This document shows positions 37,733 to 46,171 of a DNA stretch of 64,000 nucleotides, piece after piece. Positions within the stretch are counted from its first letter, which is position 1, and every line of letters begins with the position of its first letter. Origin of the DNA: CAXMRP01 sp965216515. GTDB taxonomy: Bacteria; Pseudomonadota; Alphaproteobacteria; Rhizobiales; Afifellaceae. The notes under the pieces are model-generated. The model was given only the letters and a program-made list of their open reading frames with translations. It ran no database searches and was not told where the DNA came from. The position numbers and the translations under genes are program-made. The stretch lies in the NCBI GenBank assembly GCA_965216515.1, contig OZ244173.1, forward strand, positions 3,534,001-3,598,000, given 5' to 3'.

Positions 37733-39394
37733 ATGAACGTGATGTCCGAAATCACGCTTTCGGCGCCCGGCGCCGTCGACACCGACTGGTGGCGGGGCGC
37801 GGTGATCTACCAGATCTATCCGCGCAGCTTCCAGGATTCCAATGGCGACGGCATCGGCGATTTGCACGGGATCGTCGAACGACTGCCCTACGTCGCTTCG
37901 CTCGGCGTTGACGCCATCTGGATATCGCCGTTCTACGCTTCGCCGATGAAGGACTATGGCTACGACGTCAGCGACCATTGCGATGTCGATCCGATATTCG
38001 GCTCGCTGGCCGATTTCGACACGGTTGTGGAAACTGCCCATGCGCTGGGGCTGAAAGTGATGGTCGATCTGGTCATCAGTCACACATCCGATCAGCATCC
38101 CTGGTTTGCGGAGAGCAGGCGGAGCCGCGACAATGCCAGGGCAGACTGGTACGTCTGGGCCGATCCTGGGCCCGATGGCACGCCGCCGAACAACTGGCTG
38201 TCCGTATTCGGCGGATCGGCCTGGCACTGGGATCCCCGGCGCGAGCAATATTACCTGCACAATTTCCTCGCCGCCCAGCCGGACCTGAATTTTCACAACG
38301 CCGAAGTCCAGCACGCGCTGCTCGACGTCACCCGGTTCTGGCTCGATCGCGGCGTCGACGGATTTCGTCTCGACACCATCAATTTCTATTTTGCCGACAA
38401 GGAGTTGCGGGACAATCCGCCACTGGCACCCGAAAAGCGCAACGCCAACATTGCGCCCGCTGTCAATCCCTACAACCACCAGGACCATGTGTACTCCAAG
38501 AACCAGCCGGAAAACCTCGACTTCCTGCGGCGATTTCGGACCCTTCTTAACGAGTATCCTGCGATCGCCGCCCTCGGCGAAGTCGGCGATGCCCAGCATG
38601 GCCTGACGCTTCTTGGCCGGTATACCGCCGGAAACGAGCTGGTCCATATGTGCTACGCCTTCGAGTTCCTGGCCGCCGAAAAGCTCACCGCCGCCCGCAT
38701 CGCCGAAGTCCTGGGGGAAGTGGACGAAGTTGCCGGCGAAGGATGGGCATGCTGGGCCTATTCCAATCACGATGTCATGCGCCACAGCAGCCGATGGGAT
38801 CTCAATCCGGCCGCCCTGCGCCTCTACAACACGCTGATCATGTGCCTGCGCGGTTCCGTCTGCCTGTATCAGGGCGAGGAACTCGGTTACCCGGAGGCCG
38901 ACGTGCCGTTTGAGGAACTGCACGACCCCTACGGGATCGAATTCTGGCCCGAATATAAGGGACGCGACGGCAGTCGCACGCCCATGACCTGGGACAAGTC
39001 CAACCTCAACGCCGGCATGTCGCAGGGGCGGACCTGGCTTCCGGTGGCGTCGACCCATCTTGGACTGTGTGTGGAGCGCCAGGAGGAGGATCCGAGCGCG
39101 CTTCTGCATCATTACCGCCGGGCGATCGCCTTCCGGCACGCCCATGCGCCGTTGAAAAAGGGCGGGCAGAAAGACGTCGTTGCCAGGGGCGATACGATTT
39201 CCTTTGTCCGCTCTTTCCGCGGCGAAGAGATATTTTGCGCGTTCAATCTGAGCGACACACCTTCGGAGCTGGAAATGGCGCCGGGAAAGTGGACCCACAT
39301 CGGTACCGAGTTGGGAAGCGCCACGGTGTCGGCGGACGGCAAACTGCATTTGGGGCCGTGGCAACCCTGCCTGGCGCTGCGAAGGAACACATAG
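37733..39394 (+). CDS. aglA: Alpha-glucosidase, GH13 family
   Basis: Cytoplasmic enzyme of 553 aa that hydrolyses imported sucrose, maltose, trehalose or similar glucosides. N-terminal WWRGAVIYQIYPRSFQDSNGDG is the GH13 oligo-glucosidase opening. The nucleophile Asp is in DGFRLDTINF, the acid/base Glu in ALGEVGDA, and the transition-state Asp in YSNHDVMRHS. There is no signal peptide, consistent with action after uptake through AglEFGK. Confidence 0.93.
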   Translation: MNVMSEITLSAPGAVDTDWWRGAVIYQIYPRSFQDSNGDGIGDLHGIVERLPYVASLGVDAIWISPFYASPMKDYGYDVSDHCDVDPIFGSLADFDTVVETAHALGLKVMVDLVISHTSDQHPWFAESRRSRDNARADWYVWADPGPDGTPPNNWLSVFGGSAWHWDPRREQYYLHNFLAAQPDLNFHNAEVQHALLDVTRFWLDRGVDGFRLDTINFYFADKELRDNPPLAPEKRNANIAPAVNPYNHQDHVYSKNQPENLDFLRRFRTLLNEYPAIAALGEVGDAQHGLTLLGRYTAGNELVHMCYAFEFLAAEKLTAARIAEVLGEVDEVAGEGWACWAYSNHDVMRHSSRWDLNPAALRLYNTLIMCLRGSVCLYQGEELGYPEADVPFEELHDPYGIEFWPEYKGRDGSRTPMTWDKSNLNAGMSQGRTWLPVASTHLGLCVERQEEDPSALLHHYRRAIAFRHAHAPLKKGGQKDVVARGDTISFVRSFRGEEIFCAFNLSDTPSELEMAPGKWTHIGTELGSATVSADGKLHLGPWQPCLALRRNT

Positions 39395-39409
39395 TTGGGA
39401 GGGCCGGAC

Positions 39410-40507
39410 ATGGCCGAACTGAAACTCGTCAATGTGGATAAGGTTTACGGCGGAACCGTCGAGGTCCTGAAGAATATAAATCTCGATATTGAGACTGGCG
39501 AACTGATTGTCTTCGTCGGTCCATCCGGCTGTGGCAAATCCACCTTGTTGCGGATGATCGCCGGTCTGGAACGCATAAGCAGTGGTGAATTCTACATCGA
39601 CGGCGAATTGATGAACGATGTGCCGCCGGCCCAACGTGGCATCGCCATGGTTTTCCAGACCTATGCGCTGTATCCGCACATGACCGTGCGCGACAACATG
39701 TCCTTTGCGCTGCGCCTGGCAAAGAAGTCGCAGGCGGAGATCGACGCCGCCGTGGAAAAGGCGGCCAATACCCTTCAGTTGACGGAATATCTGGACCGGC
39801 TGCCCAAGGCGCTTTCCGGCGGTCAGCGGCAGCGCGTGGCCATCGGCCGTTCCATCGTCCGCGATCCCAAGGTCTATCTGTTCGACGAGCCGCTTTCCAA
39901 TCTCGATGCCGCGCTTCGTGTCGCCACGCGCATCGAGATTGCCCAGCTCAAGGAATCGATGCCCAATTCGACGATGATCTACGTCACCCACGACCAGGTG
40001 GAAGCGATGACGCTGGCGAGCCGCATCGTCGTGCTGGCCAACAAGGGGATCGCCCAGGTCGGCAGTCCGCTTGATCTTTATGAACGTCCGCAGAATGAAT
40101 TCGTCGCCCAGTTCATCGGGTCCCCGGCAATGAACCTGCTGCCTGGCGAGATCGTGGAAACCGGCGAGAACACGAAAGTGCGGGTCAACGCCGGCGGTGG
40201 CCTTGTCGCAACCGGCGTGCCGACCACGGAGGCCGACAAGGGCTTGAGCGTAAATGTCGGGATCCGGCCGGAGGACATGGTGCCCACCGAGGGTGAGGAT
40301 TTTGCCTTCCAGGGCACGGTCGGCATACGTGAGGCGCTCGGCGAGGTGACCCAGCTATACTTTGAAAAGAATGAGGGTGCCGACAGTGCGGTTATCGCCA
40401 AACTTCCCGGCATCCACACCGACGTGCGCGGCAAGACAATGCGCATGAGCGCCGATCCGGGCAAGGTCCACCTGTTCCACGACGGAAATTCGCTGCTCTA
40501 CCGCTAG
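39410..40507 (+). CDS. aglK: Alpha-glucoside ABC transporter, ATP-binding protein
   Basis: MalK/UgpC-type ATPase of 365 aa. Walker A is GPSGCGKST, the signature is LSGGQRQRVAIGRS, Walker B is VYLFDEPLSNLD, and the switch His is in VTHDQVEAM. A C-terminal TOBE/OB region begins at about residue 240 (FIGSPAMNLLPGEIV). The ATG at 39410 follows GGGAGG; an upstream TTG at 39395 is unlikely. Last gene of the operon. Confidence 0.94.
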   Translation: MAELKLVNVDKVYGGTVEVLKNINLDIETGELIVFVGPSGCGKSTLLRMIAGLERISSGEFYIDGELMNDVPPAQRGIAMVFQTYALYPHMTVRDNMSFALRLAKKSQAEIDAAVEKAANTLQLTEYLDRLPKALSGGQRQRVAIGRSIVRDPKVYLFDEPLSNLDAALRVATRIEIAQLKESMPNSTMIYVTHDQVEAMTLASRIVVLANKGIAQVGSPLDLYERPQNEFVAQFIGSPAMNLLPGEIVETGENTKVRVNAGGGLVATGVPTTEADKGLSVNVGIRPEDMVPTEGEDFAFQGTVGIREALGEVTQLYFEKNEGADSAVIAKLPGIHTDVRGKTMRMSADPGKVHLFHDGNSLLYR

Positions 40508-40564
40508 GTTTCTGGCCGTTCTTTGCGGCTGTGCATTCAGGCGTGAACGCCAACAACACCAGTG

Positions 40565-40602
40565 AAAAAAAAGGCGCGGACACCGGTTTGTCCGCGCCTT
40601 TT
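40565..40602. terminator. Bidirectional intrinsic terminator after aglK
   Basis: Stem GGCGCGGAC (40573-40581) / GTCCGCGCC (40590-40598) is perfect, with an 8-base loop, flanked by eight A's on the left and four T's on the right. It can stop both the rightward agl operon and the leftward barrel gene. Confidence 0.92.
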
Positions 40603-40634
40603 CGTATTCGGGTCGGTCGCCCGACGGTCACATC

Positions 40635-41468
40635 CTAAAATCGGAAATCGTTGAACCGCGGCGCGCGCACGGCGAACGCCGTACCGTTTTCTTCCTCGCC
40701 GGCGATGTCGTTCTGGTTGAAGTAGATCTTGAAGCCAACCAGCCCGCTCGTCGCGCTCGGGTCGCCGCAGCATCCGTCAGGATCGATTTCAGTGTGCTCG
40801 ATGCTGGCGAAAACGCCGTAGGGCCGCGCCGCGAACTTGTGCTCGGCATAGCCGCCGATCGTGAACAGGTCGGCGCCGCATCCCCGGCATCTGTCTGCGT
40901 CCATGTCGGCAAATCCGAGATTGAGATTGACGCGGGTATTCCGCGTAAAGAAGTAGTCAACGCCACCATAAAGGTACCAGTAATCGTAGCCGTCATGATC
41001 GGCGAAGCCCACCTGGCCCTCCAAAATCCATTGGCCGAAGTGCACCTGGCCTTCCACACCGCCAATGAATCCGGTTGAAAACCCGCCGTCCTGCACCCCG
41101 GCGAACGCGCCAAGCCGGAAATGGCCGATATGGTCGTAGGTCAGGTGCGCGGCGACGTGTCCGTTGCCGAAGGTCGGCCCGTCATCGAAGTCAAAACTGG
41201 TGTGATGCGCATCGATCTGCACGCCCCACATGTCGTTTGCCCGGATGAGCGCCGAGCCGCCGCCGCCATAGCTCCAGAAATCGCAGCCGCGGCAATCGCT
41301 GATATCGCCCAGGCCGACATGGATAACGACATTGCCGCTGACCATTGGCAGGCTCTGCTGCGCCATTGGAGCCGGATCGTAGATCGATTCCTTGAACACG
41401 TCTGCGGCATTTGCCGCTGCCGGGCCGAATGCGAGCAGACCCGCAGCAACCAAACTTTTCACACGCAT
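40635..41468 (-). CDS. Putative outer-membrane beta-barrel protein
   Basis: Exported protein of 277 aa with a clear signal peptide (KSLVAAGLLAFGPAAANAA). Alternating hydrophobic/aromatic strands (for example HVAAHLTYDHIGHFRLGAFAGV, WYLYGGVDYFFTRNTRVNLNLGFA) and a terminal Phe (FNDFRF) fit an eight-strand-type outer-membrane barrel. Three CxxC or CC motifs (CRGCDF, CRGCGAD, GCCGD) are unusual for such proteins and may form disulfides. No specific family recognised. It shares the terminator with the agl operon. Confidence 0.75.
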   Translation of the reverse strand: MRVKSLVAAGLLAFGPAAANAADVFKESIYDPAPMAQQSLPMVSGNVVIHVGLGDISDCRGCDFWSYGGGGSALIRANDMWGVQIDAHHTSFDFDDGPTFGNGHVAAHLTYDHIGHFRLGAFAGVQDGGFSTGFIGGVEGQVHFGQWILEGQVGFADHDGYDYWYLYGGVDYFFTRNTRVNLNLGFADMDADRCRGCGADLFTIGGYAEHKFAARPYGVFASIEHTEIDPDGCCGDPSATSGLVGFKIYFNQNDIAGEEENGTAFAVRAPRFNDFRF

Positions 41469-41696
41469 CGTTTTCCCCTCTCATTGTCCGTTGGGCTGAT
41501 CTTACCGCCCAATTGCCCGGCGGGGTCAAGCCTGCGCACAATGCCATGTGAGGGTTTGTTCGGGAACGTCAGCATTTCGATCCGACTGTGACGAGAATAT
41601 CACAAGAATCGCGGATTTGGTGAGGTTTTGCTAACCTTAACGCAACGCTAACGGTGTCGGCGCGGTACCAACGGCGCCGTAATTCAGGTGTGGCCG

Positions 41697-41720
41697 GGCG
41701 GCCGCAGGCTCGCGGCCGCC
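41697..41720. repeat. GC-rich perfect inverted repeat
   Basis: GGCGGCCGC (41697-41705) and GCGGCCGCC (41712-41720) flank a 6-base loop, followed on the plus strand by GGGGCTTTT. It lies 30 bp beyond the stop of the leftward VPLPA-CTERM gene, but there is no U-run in that direction, so termination is uncertain. The rest of 41469-41696 shows no gene; it should contain the barrel gene's promoter. Confidence 0.55.
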
Positions 41721-41750
41721 GGGGCTTTTGGTTGAGTCGATTCGCTGTCC

Positions 41751-42452
41751 TCAGCCCGTTTGCTGGCGAGTCCGCCGCCGGACCATGCCCCCGACCGCCA
41801 GCGCGGACAAGAACAGCGGCAGGGCCGCCGGTAGCGGTGTCTCGATCAGGTTGAACACAAGATCGATCCCCAGGGTCGGGTTGGCGAAATTGTTGGCGAA
41901 ATCGTCAGCGCCCCACAAAGTCATGACCAGTGCCGCGATATTGAGCGAATTGGGCTGGATAGGCGCGGTACCGCCATAGACGGTGTTGAAAAACCCGACG
42001 CTGAACGAACTGGCCGCATCGTTGACGTTCCACGCCGCGCCGTTTTTGGAAAATGTCAGGTCGATTGATCCGACCAGCGCACCGCTGGCGACACCGAAAT
42101 TCAGATTGCCAGTGCCGGAAACCGTGCCGGCTTCGCCGGAATCGGCACCCTCGGCATCGATCAGGTTAATCTCAAACCGGATGTCGCCGGACACGTCGTC
42201 GTAGGTGCCGACAATGGACTGCGCCCCGGCGCCGGTCGCCAGGATCGTACCGCTCGCCGGATTGGTGCTCGATGAACTGTGGACGTAGTTGTATCCGAAA
42301 TTTCCGGAACTGCCCTGGTCGGGCACGCTGAGATTATAGGTGGCGCCCAGGGCTGGCGCGGCGGTGAGGAAAAGGCCAAGGGCAAGAACCCGGCAGGCCA
42401 CAGAACGAGCGCGCCCGGACGGGCGCACGCCGGCAGGAAAGGTAAGAAACAC
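41751..42452 (-). CDS. Exported protein with VPLPA-CTERM-type sorting signal
   Basis: About 233 aa. An N-terminal signal segment (CRVLALGLFLTAAPALGA) precedes a Gly/Ser/Asn-rich beta-structured body. The C-terminus reads ETPLPAALPLFLSALAVGG then MVRRRTRQQ: a PLPAALPLF motif, one TM helix and an Arg cluster, the three-part VPLPA-CTERM signal cut by an exosortase in alphaproteobacteria. There is no ATG start; GTG at 42452 is used, with TTG at 42488 as alternative. Function of the body is unknown; such proteins are usually surface or extracellular-matrix associated. Confidence 0.75.
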   Translation of the reverse strand: MFLTFPAGVRPSGRARSVACRVLALGLFLTAAPALGATYNLSVPDQGSSGNFGYNYVHSSSSTNPASGTILATGAGAQSIVGTYDDVSGDIRFEINLIDAEGADSGEAGTVSGTGNLNFGVASGALVGSIDLTFSKNGAAWNVNDAASSFSVGFFNTVYGGTAPIQPNSLNIAALVMTLWGADDFANNFANPTLGIDLVFNLIETPLPAALPLFLSALAVGGMVRRRTRQQTG

Positions 42453-42715
42453 GGTTGCACATCCATTCTTGTGGAATTCCCGCCGCAAGAATTCGATGAT
42501 GCCCCACTGCCGGCAACATTAGTACAATTGAATGGCCATCTGCAAGTTTAAATCACGCCTGCGACAAAAGAAAATTGGTAGTTCCAAGTTCAATCAGAAA
42601 ATGTACTTCTCGGCAATTCAACAACAGATTGGTCGCGCCGTTTCTGCCGAATCAAAGCATGGATTTGCTGTTGCGCGAGCCCCGCCGCCGCTCCCGGACA
42701 CGCCGGATCGCGGCA

Positions 42716-43006
42716 TCAGGCCGGAGACTGGCAGTTGGGCGAATTGGGGAAGTTCCGGCAGTTCGCCGTATGCCAGATCTTGTGGTGGGCGCTGGCCGAT
42801 CCGGCGACAAGGACGGTCATCGCCGGCCCGACATAGGCGGCCAGACCGGTCATCTTCGCCAGCGCTTCGCGCCGATCGGGAAGGCCGATCATGTCGGCTT
42901 CGCCGTCATCGATCCGGTTGACTTCCGGATTGTCCGGGCAAGGGTCGTTGCCGGCATCCTGCCGGGCGCCGGGCTCCGTGCCCGGCGATACGATACGCGA
43001 AACCAT
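42716..43006 (-). CDS. Small hypothetical protein with His/Cys tail
   Basis: About 96 aa starting at ATG 43006 (GTG at 43015 alternative). Residues ~50-72 (REALAKMTGLAAYVGPAMTV...) form a hydrophobic segment ending in Ala-Ser-Ala. The tail HHKIWHTANCRNFPNSPNCQSP contains two Cys and three His. The N-terminal part is polar. This looks like a short exported or membrane-tethered peptide; no family is recognised. It stands alone, divergent from the SDR gene. Confidence 0.5.
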   Translation of the reverse strand: MVSRIVSPGTEPGARQDAGNDPCPDNPEVNRIDDGEADMIGLPDRREALAKMTGLAAYVGPAMTVLVAGSASAHHKIWHTANCRNFPNSPNCQSPA

Positions 43007-43175
43007 ACGCAACACTCACTGATACCGGGCAGCCATGACGGCCGCCTCGATCGCAATCAAACACCATGATGGTTAATGTTTGGCTTCCAAGTCCGATATT
43101 GCGGACGGCGTTCGCCGCTTGCCCATCCCGGTCCCGGCGGACTACACCGGGTGCCGCAATCACAGGGAGGGGCGC

Positions 43176-43934
43176 ATGCGACTGTGCGGCAAGACTGCGA
43201 TCGTGACCGGTGCGGCGGCGGGTTTTGGCGAGGCCATGGCGCGCCGGTTTGCGGCAGAAGGCGCGCGGGTGGTGATCGCCGACCTGAACGGCCGGGGCGC
43301 CGATCGGGTCGCAGCGGAAATCTGTGCCGAACACGAAGGCGCGGCAGTCGCCTTGCGGGCCGATGTCACCGTCCGCGCCGATGTTGCCGCTATGGCCGAA
43401 GCCGCCCGGACACTGGGCGAACGTGTCGATATTCTGGTCAACAATGCCGGCTACACCCATCGCAACCAGCCGATGACGGAAGTCGACGAAGCAACGTTCG
43501 ATCGGGTGATGGCGGTCAATGTCAAGGCGATTTACCTTGCCGCGCAGGTCTTTGTTCCGATCATGGCCGGGCAGGGCGGCGGCGTCTTTCTCAACACCGC
43601 CTCCACCGCCGGCCTGAGCCCCCGCGCCGGGCTCACCTGGTACAACGGCTCCAAGGGCGCGGCGATCACGCTCAGCAAATCAATGGCGGTGGAACTGGCG
43701 CCGAAGAACATTCGCGTCAATTGTCTTTGTCCGGTGGCCGGCGAGACCGCCATGCTCGCCGATTTCATGGGTGAGGATACGCCGGAGATGCGGGCGAAAT
43801 TCATCGCCACAATTCCCTGGGGCCGACTGAGCCGACCCGATGATGTCGCCGGTGCCGCCCTTTACCTGGTCTCCGACGAGGCAGACATGGTGACCGGCGT
43901 GGCGCTGGAGGTGGACGGCGGCCGCTGCATCTGA
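43176..43934 (+). CDS. Short-chain dehydrogenase/reductase (SDR)
   Basis: Classical SDR of 252 aa. The ATG at 43176 follows AGGGAGGGG. The cofactor motif is TGAAAGFGEAMARRFA, with Asp at the end of beta-2 (VVIADLN) favouring NAD(H). NNAG is present and the catalytic Ser-Tyr-Lys set is in NTASTAGLSPRAGLTWYNGSKGAA (WYNGSK). The C-terminal GVALEVDGGRCI is typical of FabG-like members annotated as glucose 1-dehydrogenase or 3-oxoacyl reductase. Substrate cannot be inferred. Confidence 0.88.
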   Translation: MRLCGKTAIVTGAAAGFGEAMARRFAAEGARVVIADLNGRGADRVAAEICAEHEGAAVALRADVTVRADVAAMAEAARTLGERVDILVNNAGYTHRNQPMTEVDEATFDRVMAVNVKAIYLAAQVFVPIMAGQGGGVFLNTASTAGLSPRAGLTWYNGSKGAAITLSKSMAVELAPKNIRVNCLCPVAGETAMLADFMGEDTPEMRAKFIATIPWGRLSRPDDVAGAALYLVSDEADMVTGVALEVDGGRCI

Positions 43935-44044
43935 AGGTCGCCGCGGCGGCCGGCCGATTGACCCGGCCGGTTGCGATGCTAGGGTTCAGGGTACCCCCAA
44001 TGGCATATCCGCCGGCATACAGATGAAACACGAAACGGGCGCCC

Positions 44045-45397
44045 ATGCCTACGCTTGAAGATGCACACGGCCAGTCTCTGACCTGTTCCGGCGCTGCGGC
44101 CCGCGTCGCGTTCGATACGGCGTTCAGCCGCTACCTCGCATTCCGCAGCGATGCCGCCGATGCGGTTGCCGATCTCATCGATATCGATCCGCATTGCCCG
44201 CTGGCCTATGTGCTGCGCGGCGAAATGATGTTGCTTGCCAATGACCACAGACTGATCCCGGCGGCCCGCGCCGACGCCGCGTGTGCAATCCGGTTGGCCG
44301 CCGGCGCGAGCGAGCGCGAACGGGCCCATGCCGCCGCGCTCGGTCATTGGGCGGATGGCGATCTGGACCGAGCGATGGCGATCTGGGAAGAGCGGGTGAC
44401 AGCCGACCCCCGCGACATTCTCGCGTTCCGGATGCACCATTCCAATGCCTTCTGGCTCGGCCGGCGTACCGACATGATGCGCCTTGCCGACCGGATCCGT
44501 CCCCATTGGAGCGCCGACCTGCCGGCCTATGTCGCGGTGCTGGCCTGCCGGGCATTCGCCCACGAGGAGTGCGCGAGCCATGTCGTTGCCGAGGCCGATG
44601 GCCGCGAGGCCGTCACCCTCGATCCGTCCGATCCCTGGGCCGCCCACGCGGTGGCGCACGTGTTGGAGATGCAGGGCCGCGGCGACGAGGGGGTGGCGTG
44701 GCTGGCCGGCCTTTCCGGGCGTTGGGACAAATGCAACAGCTTCGTCCACCACCTGTGGTGGCACATGGCGCTCTATCACCTGGAGGCGGGTCGTTTCGAC
44801 GACGTGCTTGATCTTTACGACCGGCGATTTCGAAATCTGGAAGCGCCGTTGATCAAAGCCTTGCCCGATCTCTATATCGACATGCAGAATGCCATCTCCA
44901 TGCTGTTCCGGCTGGAGCGGCAGGGCGTCGATGTTGGCGGACGGTGGGAGGAACTGGCCGAAAAGGCGGCAAACCGCGCCGGCGACAACACGAGCCCGTT
45001 TACCCAGGTCCACTGGCTTTATGCACTTGCCCGCATAGATCGTTTCGCCGATCTGGAACGGATGCTGGATGCCATGGCCGAGCATGTCGCCGCCAATTCC
45101 ACGACAGTTGCTCCGGTCATCGAACAATGCGCACTGCCGATTGGCCGGGCCATTGCGGCGGCGGCCAGCGGCGACGCTCGCACGGCGGCGGATTTGATGC
45201 GCCCGGTCCTCCCGCGAATGGACCGAATGGGTGGCAGCCGCGCGCAGCAGGCCTTTCTGGACGAACTGTTTCTGGACATGGCGGAGAAGGCCGGCAATTC
45301 CGACGACAGGAGCCTGATCCTGAAGAAGGCGGCCGAAAGCCACGAGGTGCCGCCCCATGGCAGGCTGGGTTTCCGCGACGCCGCGCGGGCGGCCTGA
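44045..45397 (+). CDS. TTC38-like tetratricopeptide repeat protein
   Basis: Soluble all-helical protein of 450 aa resembling the TTC38 family. Helical pairs with TPR spacing run through the protein; the segment YVAVLACRAFAHEECASHVVAEADGREAVTLDPSDPWAAHAVAHVLEMQGR-type is its conserved core, with HHLWWHMALYHLE following. No signal peptide. It is 3 bp upstream of the extensin-like gene, suggesting co-translation. The biochemical role of bacterial TTC38 proteins is not known to me. Confidence 0.78.
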   Translation: MPTLEDAHGQSLTCSGAAARVAFDTAFSRYLAFRSDAADAVADLIDIDPHCPLAYVLRGEMMLLANDHRLIPAARADAACAIRLAAGASERERAHAAALGHWADGDLDRAMAIWEERVTADPRDILAFRMHHSNAFWLGRRTDMMRLADRIRPHWSADLPAYVAVLACRAFAHEECASHVVAEADGREAVTLDPSDPWAAHAVAHVLEMQGRGDEGVAWLAGLSGRWDKCNSFVHHLWWHMALYHLEAGRFDDVLDLYDRRFRNLEAPLIKALPDLYIDMQNAISMLFRLERQGVDVGGRWEELAEKAANRAGDNTSPFTQVHWLYALARIDRFADLERMLDAMAEHVAANSTTVAPVIEQCALPIGRAIAAAASGDARTAADLMRPVLPRMDRMGGSRAQQAFLDELFLDMAEKAGNSDDRSLILKKAAESHEVPPHGRLGFRDAARAA

Positions 45398-45400
45398 ACC

Positions 45401-46117
45401 ATGCCCGGCCGCCGCCTGTCGGCCCCCGGCAAGGTGATCCGTGTGACCGTCTATGTGGGGGTGTGGCTTGCGCTGTACGCTGTCTCACAGGCCGGAAACA
45501 TGCCCAAGCCGCGGCCGGGCGGTGCAGCGGCGCCCGTTGTCCGGTCCGATCGTGCCGGTCCCGCCATGCCAACGCCGGAGGCGGTTTGCCGGGAGCGGCT
45601 GGCCAATTTCGGTGTCACCTTCAACCGCCTTCCGGCAATCCGCGAAGACAGCGGCTGCGTTGTCGCCGCACCGTTGGCGATACACACGATCGCGCCAGGT
45701 GTCGCGATCAAGCCCCGCACCAGGATCAACTGCCGTCTCGCCGAAACCCTGCGCCTGTGGGTCGCCGGCAGCGTTGTCCCGGACGCCCGGCGCTACCTGG
45801 GGACGGAGCTGGTCGCGATCCGCCAGAATGCCACCTATGTCTGCCGGACCCGCAACGGCGTTTCCGGTGCCCGCATGTCCGAACACGCATTCGGCAACGC
45901 CATCGATATCCGGGCCTTTCACTTCGCCGACGGCTCTGTCGTCGAGGTCGGGCCGGTGTCGGACCCCGCTGCGCCGCAGGCACGTTTTCTTTCGGCGATC
46001 CGCAAAGCCGCGTGCGGCCCGTTCGGGACGGTTCTCGGGCCGGGCGCCGACGCCCACCACGAAGACCATTTCCATCTGGATCTGGCGACCCGCCGCCACA
46101 CGGCCTATTGCCGATAG
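45401..46117 (+). CDS. Extensin-like family protein (putative peptidoglycan-active)
   Basis: Exported or membrane-anchored protein of 238 aa with an N-terminal hydrophobic helix (VIRVTVYVGVWLALYAVS) and a Pro/Ala-rich linker. The extensin-like C-terminal domain has conserved Cys residues (CRERLANFGV, GCVVAAPL, NCRLAETL, YVCRTRNG, AACGPF). SEHAFGNAIDIRAF and HHEDHFHLDLA are the metal-site motifs shared with MepA/D-Ala-D-Ala peptidase folds. A zinc peptidase role on peptidoglycan is plausible; it is not demonstrated by sequence alone. Confidence 0.82.
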   Translation: MPGRRLSAPGKVIRVTVYVGVWLALYAVSQAGNMPKPRPGGAAAPVVRSDRAGPAMPTPEAVCRERLANFGVTFNRLPAIREDSGCVVAAPLAIHTIAPGVAIKPRTRINCRLAETLRLWVAGSVVPDARRYLGTELVAIRQNATYVCRTRNGVSGARMSEHAFGNAIDIRAFHFADGSVVEVGPVSDPAAPQARFLSAIRKAACGPFGTVLGPGADAHHEDHFHLDLATRRHTAYCR

Positions 46118-46171
46118 GTCGGTCGGCCTCCTAAAGTAAACCGGGACAAACAGGCAGTGTCGGGGGCACAC

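Noticed and set aside
37016..39991. Very long open frame antisense to aglG-aglA-aglK
   Set aside because: It lies wholly opposite well-identified genes, has no recognisable domain, and is explained by the third-position GC bias that removes stops from antisense frames.
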